From positions 1-20,981 of the forward strand of contig NZ_JARFXX010000016.1 of the NCBI RefSeq assembly GCF_029218125.1: a DNA stretch of 20,981 nucleotides, read 5' to 3'. Of this stretch, positions 8,492-15,299 are shown one piece after another. A model generated the notes under the pieces. That model was not told where the DNA came from. It was given only the letters and a program-made list of their open reading frames with translations, and did no database searches. This DNA comes from Oscillibacter faecalis_A. Its GTDB lineage: Bacteria > Bacillota > Clostridia > Oscillospirales > Oscillospiraceae. The first letter of the stretch is position 1; each line of letters begins with the position of its first letter. Made by a program: the position numbers and the translations under genes.

Positions 8492-9256
8492 TCATGTATC
8501 GTCGATATCGATACCAATTACCCAAACGGGGGTTCGGACCAGCTGTTTGTTTTCTCTAAAAAGACTTACAACATCAGTAAAAGAAACAATACCGCTACTT
8601 AGTTTTCTCTCCAAATCACCGGTAGCCGTAATGTACACATAATAATCGATTTCGCCGTCTGACGAAGAGTTCAATAATCTCAACAGATCATGCCTAACGA
8701 TAGCCCAGTTGCCAAATTGTATTTCCCCGACAATCGTATAACGTTGTTTTTGGCACTCAATATTCTCTCCCGGCATCCCGCCCAACGAATCGAGTTTATC
8801 TTTCCAATCTCGCTTTCGGCTAAATGTGGATCCATCGGCTTTTAAGACTTTTTTATTTAGTGCTAACAAGGGCGTTTCTCCATTATACCTTCCGGGATTT
8901 CCTACAAAAGAGTTCCTAATCTTGATTGTATTGTACTCTTCGTCAAACAAAGAGAAATCAAACCCCTTCTTTCCGGTTGTAAGAATCGCTCCATATTCAA
9001 CATGTGTTTCTTTGTGAATGCCAGAAATAACCGTCATCTTTTCGCGGAGAACACTATTCAATTCAGCTGCATTATAGCCAGAACGAGTAACGCCATCCTC
9101 CGTATGGTCCTTTGGCGTTAATTCGTACGATTGTGTTAACCATGTAGTAATCCCATCTTTAAGAAGATTGCCGGAAGCATCCTTAATTGCGGGCAGAAGC
9201 AAATCTGCGTTGTTGAAAAAGTACTCACTCGCAATTTTAATTTTTACAGTATCCAT
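8492..9256 (-). CDS. BglII/BstYI-like type II restriction endonuclease
   Basis: 254 residues. GGAGG sits 6-7 nt before the ATG, and the start is 2 nt after the stop of the Sau3AI-like gene. The segment YTIVGEIQFGNWAIVRHDLLRLL (about 173-195) carries E178-x-Q180, matching the unusual E-x-Q active site of BglII and BstYI. Conserved-looking GYNAAELNSVLREK (60-73) and VEYGAILTTGKKGFDFSLFD (86-105) precede it. BglII cuts AGATCT and BstYI cuts RGATCY, so this enzyme may also act on a GATC-centred site; this is inference. It is followed by vsr and a methyltransferase, which could be its partner. The acidic residue completing the active site is not certain. Confidence 0.72.
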   Translation of the reverse strand: MDTVKIKIASEYFFNNADLLLPAIKDASGNLLKDGITTWLTQSYELTPKDHTEDGVTRSGYNAAELNSVLREKMTVISGIHKETHVEYGAILTTGKKGFDFSLFDEEYNTIKIRNSFVGNPGRYNGETPLLALNKKVLKADGSTFSRKRDWKDKLDSLGGMPGENIECQKQRYTIVGEIQFGNWAIVRHDLLRLLNSSSDGEIDYYVYITATGDLERKLSSGIVSFTDVVSLFRENKQLVRTPVWVIGIDIDDT

Positions 9257-9258
9257 AA

Positions 9259-10653
9259 TTAACCTCCGTGAATCTGTTCTGCGATGTATGTGTTATTCAA
9301 CCAGAAACACTGCTTAGTCATCATTCGACCATCCGGTAGGGGCAACTTATCAGAAGCATCTTTTCCGTGGGGCCTGACATGTGCAACAGGGCTCTCGGCC
9401 TGCTTCGGCAGGTTATTGCTGACTCCGCGAGGAGTCTGAATCAACTGAACTCCTTCGCGAATCGTTTGGACAGTTCGTGCCCAAACTCGATGTACTTCTT
9501 CAAGGTCATCATTAGGAATATTCCAGAACATGACACGGTCAAATGTATACTCTCCATCGTCCCGTTCCTGGAAAATGACAAACAGAAACTTCGTGGGAGC
9601 CAGATAGTTATAGAGTTCCGATTCTTCCCAAACATCCTCCTGACTTAGCTCAATGAAATCAAACATGGGAAAGGACATGCTTTCCTTGATTTTACCGTTG
9701 CTTTGCACTCGGATAGTTTTGGGGATAATACCTGCCTTTTGAAACTCCTCCGTACAGGCAATACGGCCTTTGACATCCAACATTCGCGCCAATAGGATCT
9801 CATTAAGGCTCTTAGCATTGCTATCGACACCAAGTCTGAATTTAAGTTCATTTTGAGTCATTCCATAATAAGGCTTAACTTTATCAACGATGTATTCCTC
9901 AAAAGTTTTGGCGTGCAACACATCTGCGGATTTGATAATGCATGGGCTCTCCGCATTTCCAAATATATACTTGTTGAGGATCTGCGTCATGTACGATGAT
10001 TTCAGAGAATATGCCCGCTGTTTTGCAGGAAGCTCCGAAAACGGTTGCTGCCGAACGCTGGACGCATTGGCTCCCTTTGTACAAGCCGCAAGATAGAGTG
10101 TGTCACCCTCCGAGAGTTCATGAGCACGGCCTGCACGGACCTTTCTCATAATAGTTTTCCAGTCGTGCTCAATGATAGCAAGATCCTCTTCTGGAAAACT
10201 AAACAAAACCGCCTCGTCTATCCGAAAATCACCCTTGGGCTTGTCTGCAAGGTGCTCATAGGACATGAGAAGCATGGTGTTGCATTTATGCCAAAAGGCG
10301 CTGGTTTGGAAGGTCTTATCGTACTCCTCCATATAGTTGATGATATTGCAGACCAACCGTTCCTTGGCACGGATCCCGTTTTTCCCACGCAGATAGGGCG
10401 TGACCTTCAGTTCTACGCCAGCCTCCGGGAAGTCTGGCTCAGACTCGGAGTTGGGCGTGTAGCCAAACCAGCTCTCTTCGATAACAGTTCCGATAGCACC
10501 TTTTCCCGTGGCCAAACGACCAGTTTTATCGACATCCCGGAGCGGGATACCCTTGATCTCCTGCGCACGCCGCAGAATTGATTCTTTGGTCACATACTGT
10601 GTTCCCTCCACTGCTTCCAACTCCTTTTCTATAATCTCATTATGAACGACCAT
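9259..10653 (-). CDS. Sau3AI/MutH-family type II restriction endonuclease
   Basis: 464 residues, close to Sau3AI length (~490). The N-terminal third carries the MutH/Sau3AI nuclease signature: KGAIGTVIEESWFG (51-64), EPDFPEAGVELKVTPY with D74, E81 and K83, then RAKERLVCN. The C-terminal half (KPYYGMTQNELKFRLG, LLARMLDVKG, TIRVQSNGKIKESMSFP) fits the Sau3AI C-terminal domain. Sau3AI cuts before GATC. The start codon is unusual: no Shine-Dalgarno sequence precedes the ATG at 10653, an in-frame TAG lies six codons upstream, and the ATG is inside a perfect 13-bp hairpin. It lies 56 nt after the first methyltransferase, its likely partner. Confidence 0.9.
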   Translation of the reverse strand: MVVHNEIIEKELEAVEGTQYVTKESILRRAQEIKGIPLRDVDKTGRLATGKGAIGTVIEESWFGYTPNSESEPDFPEAGVELKVTPYLRGKNGIRAKERLVCNIINYMEEYDKTFQTSAFWHKCNTMLLMSYEHLADKPKGDFRIDEAVLFSFPEEDLAIIEHDWKTIMRKVRAGRAHELSEGDTLYLAACTKGANASSVRQQPFSELPAKQRAYSLKSSYMTQILNKYIFGNAESPCIIKSADVLHAKTFEEYIVDKVKPYYGMTQNELKFRLGVDSNAKSLNEILLARMLDVKGRIACTEEFQKAGIIPKTIRVQSNGKIKESMSFPMFDFIELSQEDVWEESELYNYLAPTKFLFVIFQERDDGEYTFDRVMFWNIPNDDLEEVHRVWARTVQTIREGVQLIQTPRGVSNNLPKQAESPVAHVRPHGKDASDKLPLPDGRMMTKQCFWLNNTYIAEQIHGG

Positions 10654-10684
10654 GGGTCTTGCGCATTGCTACGCAAGACCCATG
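10651..10684 (-). promoter_or_regulatory. Perfect 13-bp hairpin over the nuclease start codon
   Basis: Bases 10651-10663 pair perfectly with 10672-10684 around an 8-nt loop (CATGGGTCTTGCG/CGCAAGACCCATG). The start ATG of the Sau3AI-like gene is the last stem triplet. No U-run follows, so it is unlikely to be a terminator. It probably limits ribosome access or shields the mRNA end; function inferred. Confidence 0.7.
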
Positions 10685-10709
10685 GATATCATTCTGATTT
10701 TGATATAGC

Positions 10710-11927
10710 TTATTTTTCTTCAGCTATGATCGTATCCAGAACTCTACCCATTCTGGTTATCATCGGTACGACCAGGGCATTGCCCATGCAAAAGTATCTC
10801 ATCCTATCAGGCATACCTGTATTTGTCCAGTCATCATCAAACCCCTGAAGGCGTTCGGCCTCAACAGGTGTCAACAAGCGGAGCTCTCCTGTTCCAGGGT
10901 CTGCTACAACATGAGTGGATCGGTTTAGCGTAGATTCACTGGTCAGCATGGTCCGTCCCGGTCTATCCCACGGATCCGGAAACGCTACAGGTCCCTCAGA
11001 GAACACATACTCATGACCGTTCGTAGATGTTCTTGGGATTTTCTTTGCTCCCTTCAGATACACCCATTTGGCTTTCTTATCACTTGGAATATAATATTTC
11101 TCATCCACATTTTTTTGAAGAATTTCGCCAAGAAGAATCGCTCTTTCTTCTGTTTCTGCAATTCTGGAAGTATATATCTTACCCGCATGCATATAACCGG
11201 CATTTTCGAACATGAATGCGAAGTTATCACTCACGTCTACAATGTCTTTGCTAATCACAGCTTCAGTTAATTGCCCCATATTCTGAATAGGAAAGGTCTT
11301 TGCCATCAATCCTTTCGCTTTGATGACCGATTCTGCAGGTACTTTAGACATCTTCTGCCCGTAAACTGTGTTGTCCTTATATGCGTAGATAAATGTTCTG
11401 CGACGGCGTTGTGCTGCACCATACTGTGCAGCATTAACGACTCGCCATTCCACGCTATAGCCTTCCTGGGCAAGACACGCAAGAATAACGCCGAAGTCAC
11501 GTCCTCGCTGTTTGGCTGGGGATTTAAGTAATCTATCTACATTCTCGAAGATGCAGAACGGTGGCTTTTTTGCGATGATCGTATCTCTTATCTGCCACCA
11601 TAGTACGCCCTTTTTACCTTCGATGCCATGAGAAGACGACAGGGTGTGTGCTACACTATAGTCCTGACAAGGGAAGCCACCCACGAGAAGCGTGTGGTCG
11701 GGAATGGCCTGCTTGTCCATCGTGCTGATGTCTTCTCCAGTATGAAATTCATTATTCAGGTCTGGACTGTCTCCAAAGTGCTGCACATAGCAGTTGTGTG
11801 CCCATTGTGTCCTTGCACCGGGTTCCCACTGTGAGAACCATGTGGTCTTCCAGCCTGATTCAAGTCGGTCGAATCCCAATCGGAATCCGCCGACACCTGC
11901 GAATAATTCGCAGATAGTCTTTTGCAT
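10710..11927 (-). CDS. DNA C5-cytosine methyltransferase, M.Sau3AI-like (first copy)
   Basis: 405 residues. The ATG at 11927 has a strong GGAGGG 7 nt upstream. Motif I is FAGVGGFRLG (9-18), motif IV GFPCQDYS with Cys87, motif VI ENVD (128-131), motif VIII QRRRRTF (173-179), motif IX/X LLTPVEAERLQGF and MRYFCMGNALVVP. It methylates cytosine C5 with S-adenosylmethionine. Adjacent to a Sau3AI-family nuclease, it is the likely GATC-protecting enzyme, since M.Sau3AI makes GAT5mC. It is paralogous to the copy at 6761-7984. It is preceded by a ~100-nt structured leader with its own promoter, so protection can be made independently of the upstream genes. Confidence 0.94.
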   Translation of the reverse strand: MQKTICELFAGVGGFRLGFDRLESGWKTTWFSQWEPGARTQWAHNCYVQHFGDSPDLNNEFHTGEDISTMDKQAIPDHTLLVGGFPCQDYSVAHTLSSSHGIEGKKGVLWWQIRDTIIAKKPPFCIFENVDRLLKSPAKQRGRDFGVILACLAQEGYSVEWRVVNAAQYGAAQRRRRTFIYAYKDNTVYGQKMSKVPAESVIKAKGLMAKTFPIQNMGQLTEAVISKDIVDVSDNFAFMFENAGYMHAGKIYTSRIAETEERAILLGEILQKNVDEKYYIPSDKKAKWVYLKGAKKIPRTSTNGHEYVFSEGPVAFPDPWDRPGRTMLTSESTLNRSTHVVADPGTGELRLLTPVEAERLQGFDDDWTNTGMPDRMRYFCMGNALVVPMITRMGRVLDTIIAEEK

Positions 11928-11942
11928 AATAAAGCCCTCCTT

Positions 11943-12039
11943 TGACCGTCATGCGGTCAGCTCGCTTATTTTTCATAGACCGAGCCGTAGCTCATGTTAG
12001 CACCGGCAGACGCCGGATCGTTGGTCTATATTTACTATA
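11943..12039 (-). promoter_or_regulatory. Promoter and structured 5' leader of the methyltransferase
   Basis: On the minus strand an extended -10 (TGATATAGT, TATAGT at 12034-12039) predicts a start near 12027. There a three-way junction begins: outer 7-bp stem 11975-11981 with 12023-12029, inner stems 11982-11985/11990-11993 and 12003-12007/12012-12016. A nine-codon ORF (MSYGSVYEK, ATG at 11996) runs through it. A second hairpin (11943-11948 with 11954-11959, TGACCG/CGGTCA) ends 2 nt before the GGAGGG ribosome-binding site. No convincing -35 is visible. Confidence 0.5.
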
Positions 12040-12102
12040 TCACAGACTTCTTCAGAAATCAGCAATAACTTCTCATTTTCGTTTTCAAGATGGTATTGTT
12101 TA

Positions 12103-12681
12103 TTATCCGTTATCAATCAAAGCCTTGAATCGTTTAATAAGTATCAGCATATTTAGAACCATAACAAATACCAAATAGTATTCAACTATGCTAATAATAA
12201 TCTGCGCCCAACACTTTATACTATCAGGCAAAAAGATAATCGCCAGCGAAATTATTAGGGACATCATACATAAAACTATCTCCAGCAAAACTGTAGACGC
12301 AGTTTCTTTTAGGACTTGCTCATACAGTTTTCCAGTTTGTTTCGATGTATCTTTGCTTACCAGGATGGATAACATCGCAAAAAACGCAGAAATTAGAATG
12401 GATAAAAATACAGATAGATGCTCTGCTAATTCACTTGTGAGCACAGTAACCTGCACCAGTGCAGTGGATAAAAGCACGGGCACTCCCCAGAATAGCCACA
12501 GGTGTTTTCTTGCATCAGAAAATATCGATATATAATCTTTAAAAATTTTTTTGATATTTAAATAATTAGTTCCTGCTTTAAAAATATAGACAAACAGAAT
12601 CGTCAAGGAAAGGATGAACAGTGCCATAGGTGATACACATGCCTTCAACACTTTCACTATAGTCTCAATTATCAACACCAT
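12103..12681 (-). CDS. Multi-pass membrane protein (192 aa), unknown
   Basis: 192 residues with about five hydrophobic segments: roughly 17-36, 61-81, 88-107, 128-149 and 160-181. A Lys-rich stretch (KDTSKQTGKLYEQVLKETAS) lies between segments three and four. There is no cleavable signal peptide or known domain. The start (ATG 12681) follows AGGGAG closely and is 12 nt after the stop of the 327-aa gene, so the two are a transcriptional pair. Membrane partners of this size occur in several anti-phage systems, where they act as effectors or surface sensors (KwaA of Kiwa is one), but I see no sequence match to any of them. Function unassigned. Confidence 0.75.
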   Translation of the reverse strand: MVLIIETIVKVLKACVSPMALFILSLTILFVYIFKAGTNYLNIKKIFKDYISIFSDARKHLWLFWGVPVLLSTALVQVTVLTSELAEHLSVFLSILISAFFAMLSILVSKDTSKQTGKLYEQVLKETASTVLLEIVLCMMSLIISLAIIFLPDSIKCWAQIIISIVEYYLVFVMVLNMLILIKRFKALIDNG

Positions 12682-12693
12682 TCACTCCCTAAC

Positions 12694-13677
12694 TTAAAAC
12701 TTATTTGGTAAATGCTCAATGTATTCTTCGGCGACCTCAAGCATATGGGTTTCAAAATTAGGGAAATCGATTGTACCGTCCGGCAGCAGTAGTTCATCAG
12801 GGAGCGCTTCTTCGACAGACAACTCATCTACCCCATGAAGATCTATCGTCCGTAGTCTGTCTCCAATTTTTACTACCATTTTTGTCTCAGGATAATCGTG
12901 GTTATCAAACGTGAAGAAATTATATTTTGCCTCTGAGACGTGTCTCAATTTTGCTTTCATCTGGTTGGTGATTTTGATTGGTACCAGGGTACGTTCTTCA
13001 CGGCCGTATCCTGCGCCATAAAGTTTATCAGCTGTATCATTGCTTTGAACATTTCGTGCTAATTTGATTTTTTGTATCATGCCACTCTCAAATAATTTTT
13101 TTAGATAAAAGTCCGGGGCCAGATTTTGAGTTCTGAAAGTTAGTCCCAATTTTTTTGAAAAGAATTCTTGCATCGCCTTCGTTGTTACGGTTTTTACGCC
13201 ATAGATTCCAATTTCCTGAAAGAGAATAAGTCCTCTCTGCGCCTTACTTATCTCAGTATCTTTTGGAATGACCACTACAACATAAAAAGGTTTGACATCG
13301 GCCTCATCCCGACTCTTTTTGTGAACTGTACTTTTGGTCTTCCTGTTTACCAATTTAGATGCATATCCATAATACCCTGCGTAAACAGTAAAAATCAAAT
13401 ACCGATATGTGTCCGTTTCCCCTTGGTTCGTGCTATTAAATGAGCAATTGAAAAGCTGTTGACTGAGTTCTTTATCATCTACATCCGTGTTGGCTCCAAT
13501 AAAATCAACAATCAAATCGAGCGCGGATGCATATTCATAGGTTCGCTCTTCTCCGTCTTGTAAACGATTGAAGATGACTTTTGCGTTGAGCGGTAATGTT
13601 TGTTCTGGATTTTTCCCCTTCCACTTCTTAAAAGAGAAACTATATGCGCGTAAACTCAGTTTTTGCGAAAAAGCCAT
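12694..13677 (-). CDS. Unknown soluble protein (327 aa) paired with membrane protein
   Basis: 327 residues, not recognised. ATG at 13677 with AGGAG about 11 nt upstream, 30 nt after the regulator's stop. The N-terminal part mixes beta and helix (SLRAYSFSFKKWKGK, ALDLIVDFIGAN). A central stretch YRYLIFTVYAGYYGYAS is followed by KPFYVVVVIPKDTEISKAQRGLILFQEIGIYGVKTVTTKAMQEFF in two sections. The C-terminus is acidic (DELSVEEALPDE...EVAEEYIEHLPN). No nuclease, ATPase or transmembrane motif is seen. Gene order (XRE regulator, this gene, membrane protein) suggests a two-component unit. Kiwa, with KwaA (membrane) and KwaB, has a similar pairing but opposite order; homology is not claimed. Confidence 0.75.
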   Translation of the reverse strand: MAFSQKLSLRAYSFSFKKWKGKNPEQTLPLNAKVIFNRLQDGEERTYEYASALDLIVDFIGANTDVDDKELSQQLFNCSFNSTNQGETDTYRYLIFTVYAGYYGYASKLVNRKTKSTVHKKSRDEADVKPFYVVVVIPKDTEISKAQRGLILFQEIGIYGVKTVTTKAMQEFFSKKLGLTFRTQNLAPDFYLKKLFESGMIQKIKLARNVQSNDTADKLYGAGYGREERTLVPIKITNQMKAKLRHVSEAKYNFFTFDNHDYPETKMVVKIGDRLRTIDLHGVDELSVEEALPDELLLPDGTIDFPNFETHMLEVAEEYIEHLPNKF

Positions 13678-13707
13678 ACCTCACTTTTCTCCTTTACTTT
13701 GTATACT

Positions 13708-13905
13708 CTAAATAATTTCTATAATATCCTCAATTCTACAATCCAGCGCCGCACAAATCTTCACGAGTATCTCTGTGGTAACATGTCCATTCCGTCCCAT
13801 CTTGGTGACGGATGCTGGGCTGATGCCTGCCTTTTCACACAAGTCTTTCTTTTTCATGTCCTTATCGATGAGCAGCTTCCAGAGTTTCTTATAACTCACA
13901 GACAT
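13708..13905 (-). CDS. XRE/Cro-C1 family helix-turn-helix regulator
   Basis: 65 residues. The helix-turn-helix spans about residues 16-42 (KDMKKKDLCEKAGISPASVTK then MGRNGHVTTEIL), followed by the closing LVKICAALDCRIEDIIEII, a complete small XRE protein of the size of restriction-modification controller proteins. The ATG at 13905 has a strong GGAGGAG. It is the first gene of the minus-strand island, behind a promoter with a palindrome and a leader terminator. It probably represses its own promoter and so controls at least the downstream 327-aa/membrane pair. Confidence 0.9.
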   Translation of the reverse strand: MSVSYKKLWKLLIDKDMKKKDLCEKAGISPASVTKMGRNGHVTTEILVKICAALDCRIEDIIEII

Positions 13906-13935
13906 AAAATATCTCCTCCGTACCGATATACAAAA

Positions 13936-13987
13936 AATGCTCTGCCGCTTGGCAGAGCATTCGGTCTATTGCAGCCATACTGCCAAG
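13936..13987 (-). promoter_or_regulatory. Leader attenuator: terminator with competing antiterminator
   Basis: Read on the minus strand, an 11-bp perfect stem (13951-13961 with 13936-13946, loop AAGC) is followed by TTTTTTG, a classic intrinsic terminator, upstream of the regulator's ribosome-binding site. An earlier segment (13980-13987, CTTGGCAG) pairs perfectly with 13948-13955 (CTGCCAAG), which overlaps the loop and one terminator arm. The two folds exclude each other. A 29-codon ORF (ATG at 13978, stop at 13889) runs through the switch. Confidence 0.6.
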
Positions 13988-13995
13988 GCCTATTC

Positions 13996-14048
13996 CAACA
14001 CTTGACAGTGTTGTTTTTTATGATAGCACATTCGGGCAGTAAAAGCAA
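13996..14048 (-). promoter_or_regulatory. Promoter and operator-like palindrome for the island
   Basis: On the minus strand TTGCTT (14043-14048), a 17-nt spacer and TATCAT (14020-14025) form a sigma-A-like promoter. The predicted start near 14013 falls on an 18-bp palindrome (13996-14013, CAACACT-TGAC-AGTGTTG), a natural operator for the XRE protein encoded 100 nt downstream. On the + strand the same palindrome followed by TTTTTT could also end transcripts. Confidence 0.6.
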
Positions 14049-14182
14049 GAAAATGATAGATTCGCACGAATTCTGACTCTATTAGATTTCTTTTCAAGCC
14101 GCAAAAGAAACGGTTGAATCTCCGGACAGTCAGAGCTACAATGCCAACACCTCATCGCGAGGACAAGCTGATTGGAGGTCAG

Positions 14183-14662
14183 ATGATGAATTATGAAGTG
14201 AACCCGTGTCAGAACTATGGATCGGTCACCATTGATGGATTGAAAGAGCAGACCAGCAACCTGCTGGATCTGGTAACGAAAGAACAGCGACCGCTGCGCG
14301 TATGCATGAATAATGGCAAAGAGTTTCTGTTGTTCCCTCAAGACCTGCTCGCTCCGATCTGCGATTCCGACTTTCGCTTGATCCTGCTGTCAGCAATGCG
14401 GTACGCGATGGGCAGAAACACATATATGCCCGCGGTAGTTTCCGATTATATTAAGCGCCACATTCGGTTTCTGGACGATAAGTTTCTTGCGTTGGCTGCC
14501 GATGATATTCGGCGGCACCTCGAAGACTACGCAGAGCATGAGCCGAATCCGAATCTTTGGCAGGGCCTTTTTGATGCACTCGAAACAGAGCGGAGAACGC
14601 GTGCTACGCGTCAGGCAAGGAAGATTATGCCTGACCCGACCCGCGGGTACTCCTCGCTTTGA
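14183..14662 (+). CDS. Unknown 159-aa protein, divergent from the island
   Basis: 159 residues from ATG 14183 (or the adjacent ATG 14186), with GGAGG at 14173-14177. A longer frame from 14114 has no ribosome-binding site. The N-terminal ~55 residues (YGSVTIDGLKEQTSNLLDLV then LRVCMNNGKEFLLFP) resemble the small beta-helix fold of Phd/YefM antitoxin N-termini, by shape only. The middle (LILLSAMRYAMGRNTYMP, VVSDYIKRHIRFL) looks helical and conserved in style. No toxin gene is adjacent. It is GC-richer than the island, ends at a hairpin terminator, and may be an ordinary mobile-element gene. Confidence 0.7.
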   Translation: MMNYEVNPCQNYGSVTIDGLKEQTSNLLDLVTKEQRPLRVCMNNGKEFLLFPQDLLAPICDSDFRLILLSAMRYAMGRNTYMPAVVSDYIKRHIRFLDDKFLALAADDIRRHLEDYAEHEPNPNLWQGLFDALETERRTRATRQARKIMPDPTRGYSSL

Positions 14663-14754
14663 ACGCTAATCGAAAAATATTCATGTTAAAATTACGATGA
14701 AAGTCAACAGCGTTTTCCTCGCAAGGAGCAGATGCTTTCCCGTAGTTTGACAGG

Positions 14755-14800
14755 CTTTCCCTTAAAACGCAGCTCGTATTAAGGGAAAGTTTCTATTCTT
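14755..14800 (+). terminator. Hairpin terminator after the 159-aa gene
   Basis: An 11-bp perfect stem (14755-14765 with 14779-14789, CTTTCCCTTAA/TTAAGGGAAAG) is followed by TTTCTATTCTTT. It lies about 90 nt behind the stop of the + strand gene. Confidence 0.75.
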
Positions 14801-14830
14801 TGTCTATAGCGACGCAAATTCTGCGCCGCC
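14796..14830 (+). repeat. Direct repeat copy 2, matching 548-582
   Basis: Shares 17 exact bases (14796-14812) and 12 of the next 18 with the left copy. Like that copy it follows a hairpin terminator directly. Confidence 0.7.
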
Positions 14831-14928
14831 TGTCCCTGCATAAAGGACTTGCTTAACCTCTCCAGCAGAGGTACAATGCGGCAAACCGGAGCGACGAAGC
14901 ATCCGTCCGCAGCACTCCGGCAAACTAT

Positions 14929-14979
14929 AAAAACCGCTTTCTGTCCCCTGTCACGAGGGTGTTCAGAAAGCGGTTTTTT
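14929..14979 (+). terminator. Hairpin terminator without a visible gene
   Basis: A 15-bp perfect stem (14929-14943 with 14964-14978, AAAAACCGCTTTCTG) and T-run. No gene directly precedes it on + ; its A/T symmetry lets it work on both strands. Confidence 0.75.
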
Positions 14980-15128
14980 GACCACATGTTTGACTACAGG
15001 CAGGCGTGGAGCACGCGGAAACAGTGGAGTCAAGAGTTGCGAAGAGCATCCATAATAAAGCAAAAGCGGCTATAAAGCGTCGGAAAAAGTAGAAAAATTT
15101 TTATTCAAAAGTTTGGGAGCAAGATGCC

Positions 15129-15156
15129 GGGAATTCGAGTCTCCCATCTCGGGCCA
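15129..15156 (+). tRNA. tRNA 3'-end fragment, possible attachment site
   Basis: Bases 15129-15156 read as a T-arm with T-loop TTCGAGT, T-stem CTCCC, seven acceptor bases ATCTCGG, a discriminator G and CCA. The 60 bases upstream do not fold as the rest of a tRNA, and one T-stem pair is broken (A opposite C). A terminator follows at 15184. This is the usual trace left when an element integrates into the 3' end of a tRNA gene. Confidence 0.5.
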
Positions 15157-15183
15157 AAATGTGTTGATGAAAGATGCAGCACA

Positions 15184-15213
15184 GAAAACGTCGCACGAAA
15201 GTGCGGCGTTTTC
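15184..15213 (+). terminator. Terminator behind the tRNA fragment
   Basis: 13-bp stem GAAAACGTCGCAC/GTGCGGCGTTTTC (one G-T wobble) with a GAAA loop, at 15184-15213. The typical GAAA tetraloop and short distance suggest it once ended the tRNA transcript. Confidence 0.7.
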
Positions 15214-15299
15214 ATATATTTATCGCCACTTTTCAATTCAAAAAGTTAGAAAAAACAGGTTTTTCGGACAACGAGTTTTTGGCCGCGACAGGCGACATT

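Larger units (their letters stand above)
14663..15299. other. Gene-poor junction region
   Basis: About 640 bases without a convincing gene. It holds three hairpin terminators, the second copy of the 35-bp direct repeat and a tRNA 3'-end fragment, all listed separately. Several short frames exist but none has a ribosome-binding site with protein-like composition. The density of terminators and fragments suggests a place where elements have been joined. Confidence 0.6.

Noticed and set aside
1691..11927. BREX, DISARM or Dnd system
   Set aside because: The defining genes (PglZ, BrxC, DrmA/B, DndB-D) are absent; a helicase and methyltransferases alone are not enough.
12103..13677. Naming the soluble/membrane pair as Kiwa
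   Set aside because: Only size and one membrane partner agree; gene order is reversed and no KwaB-like sequence was recognised.
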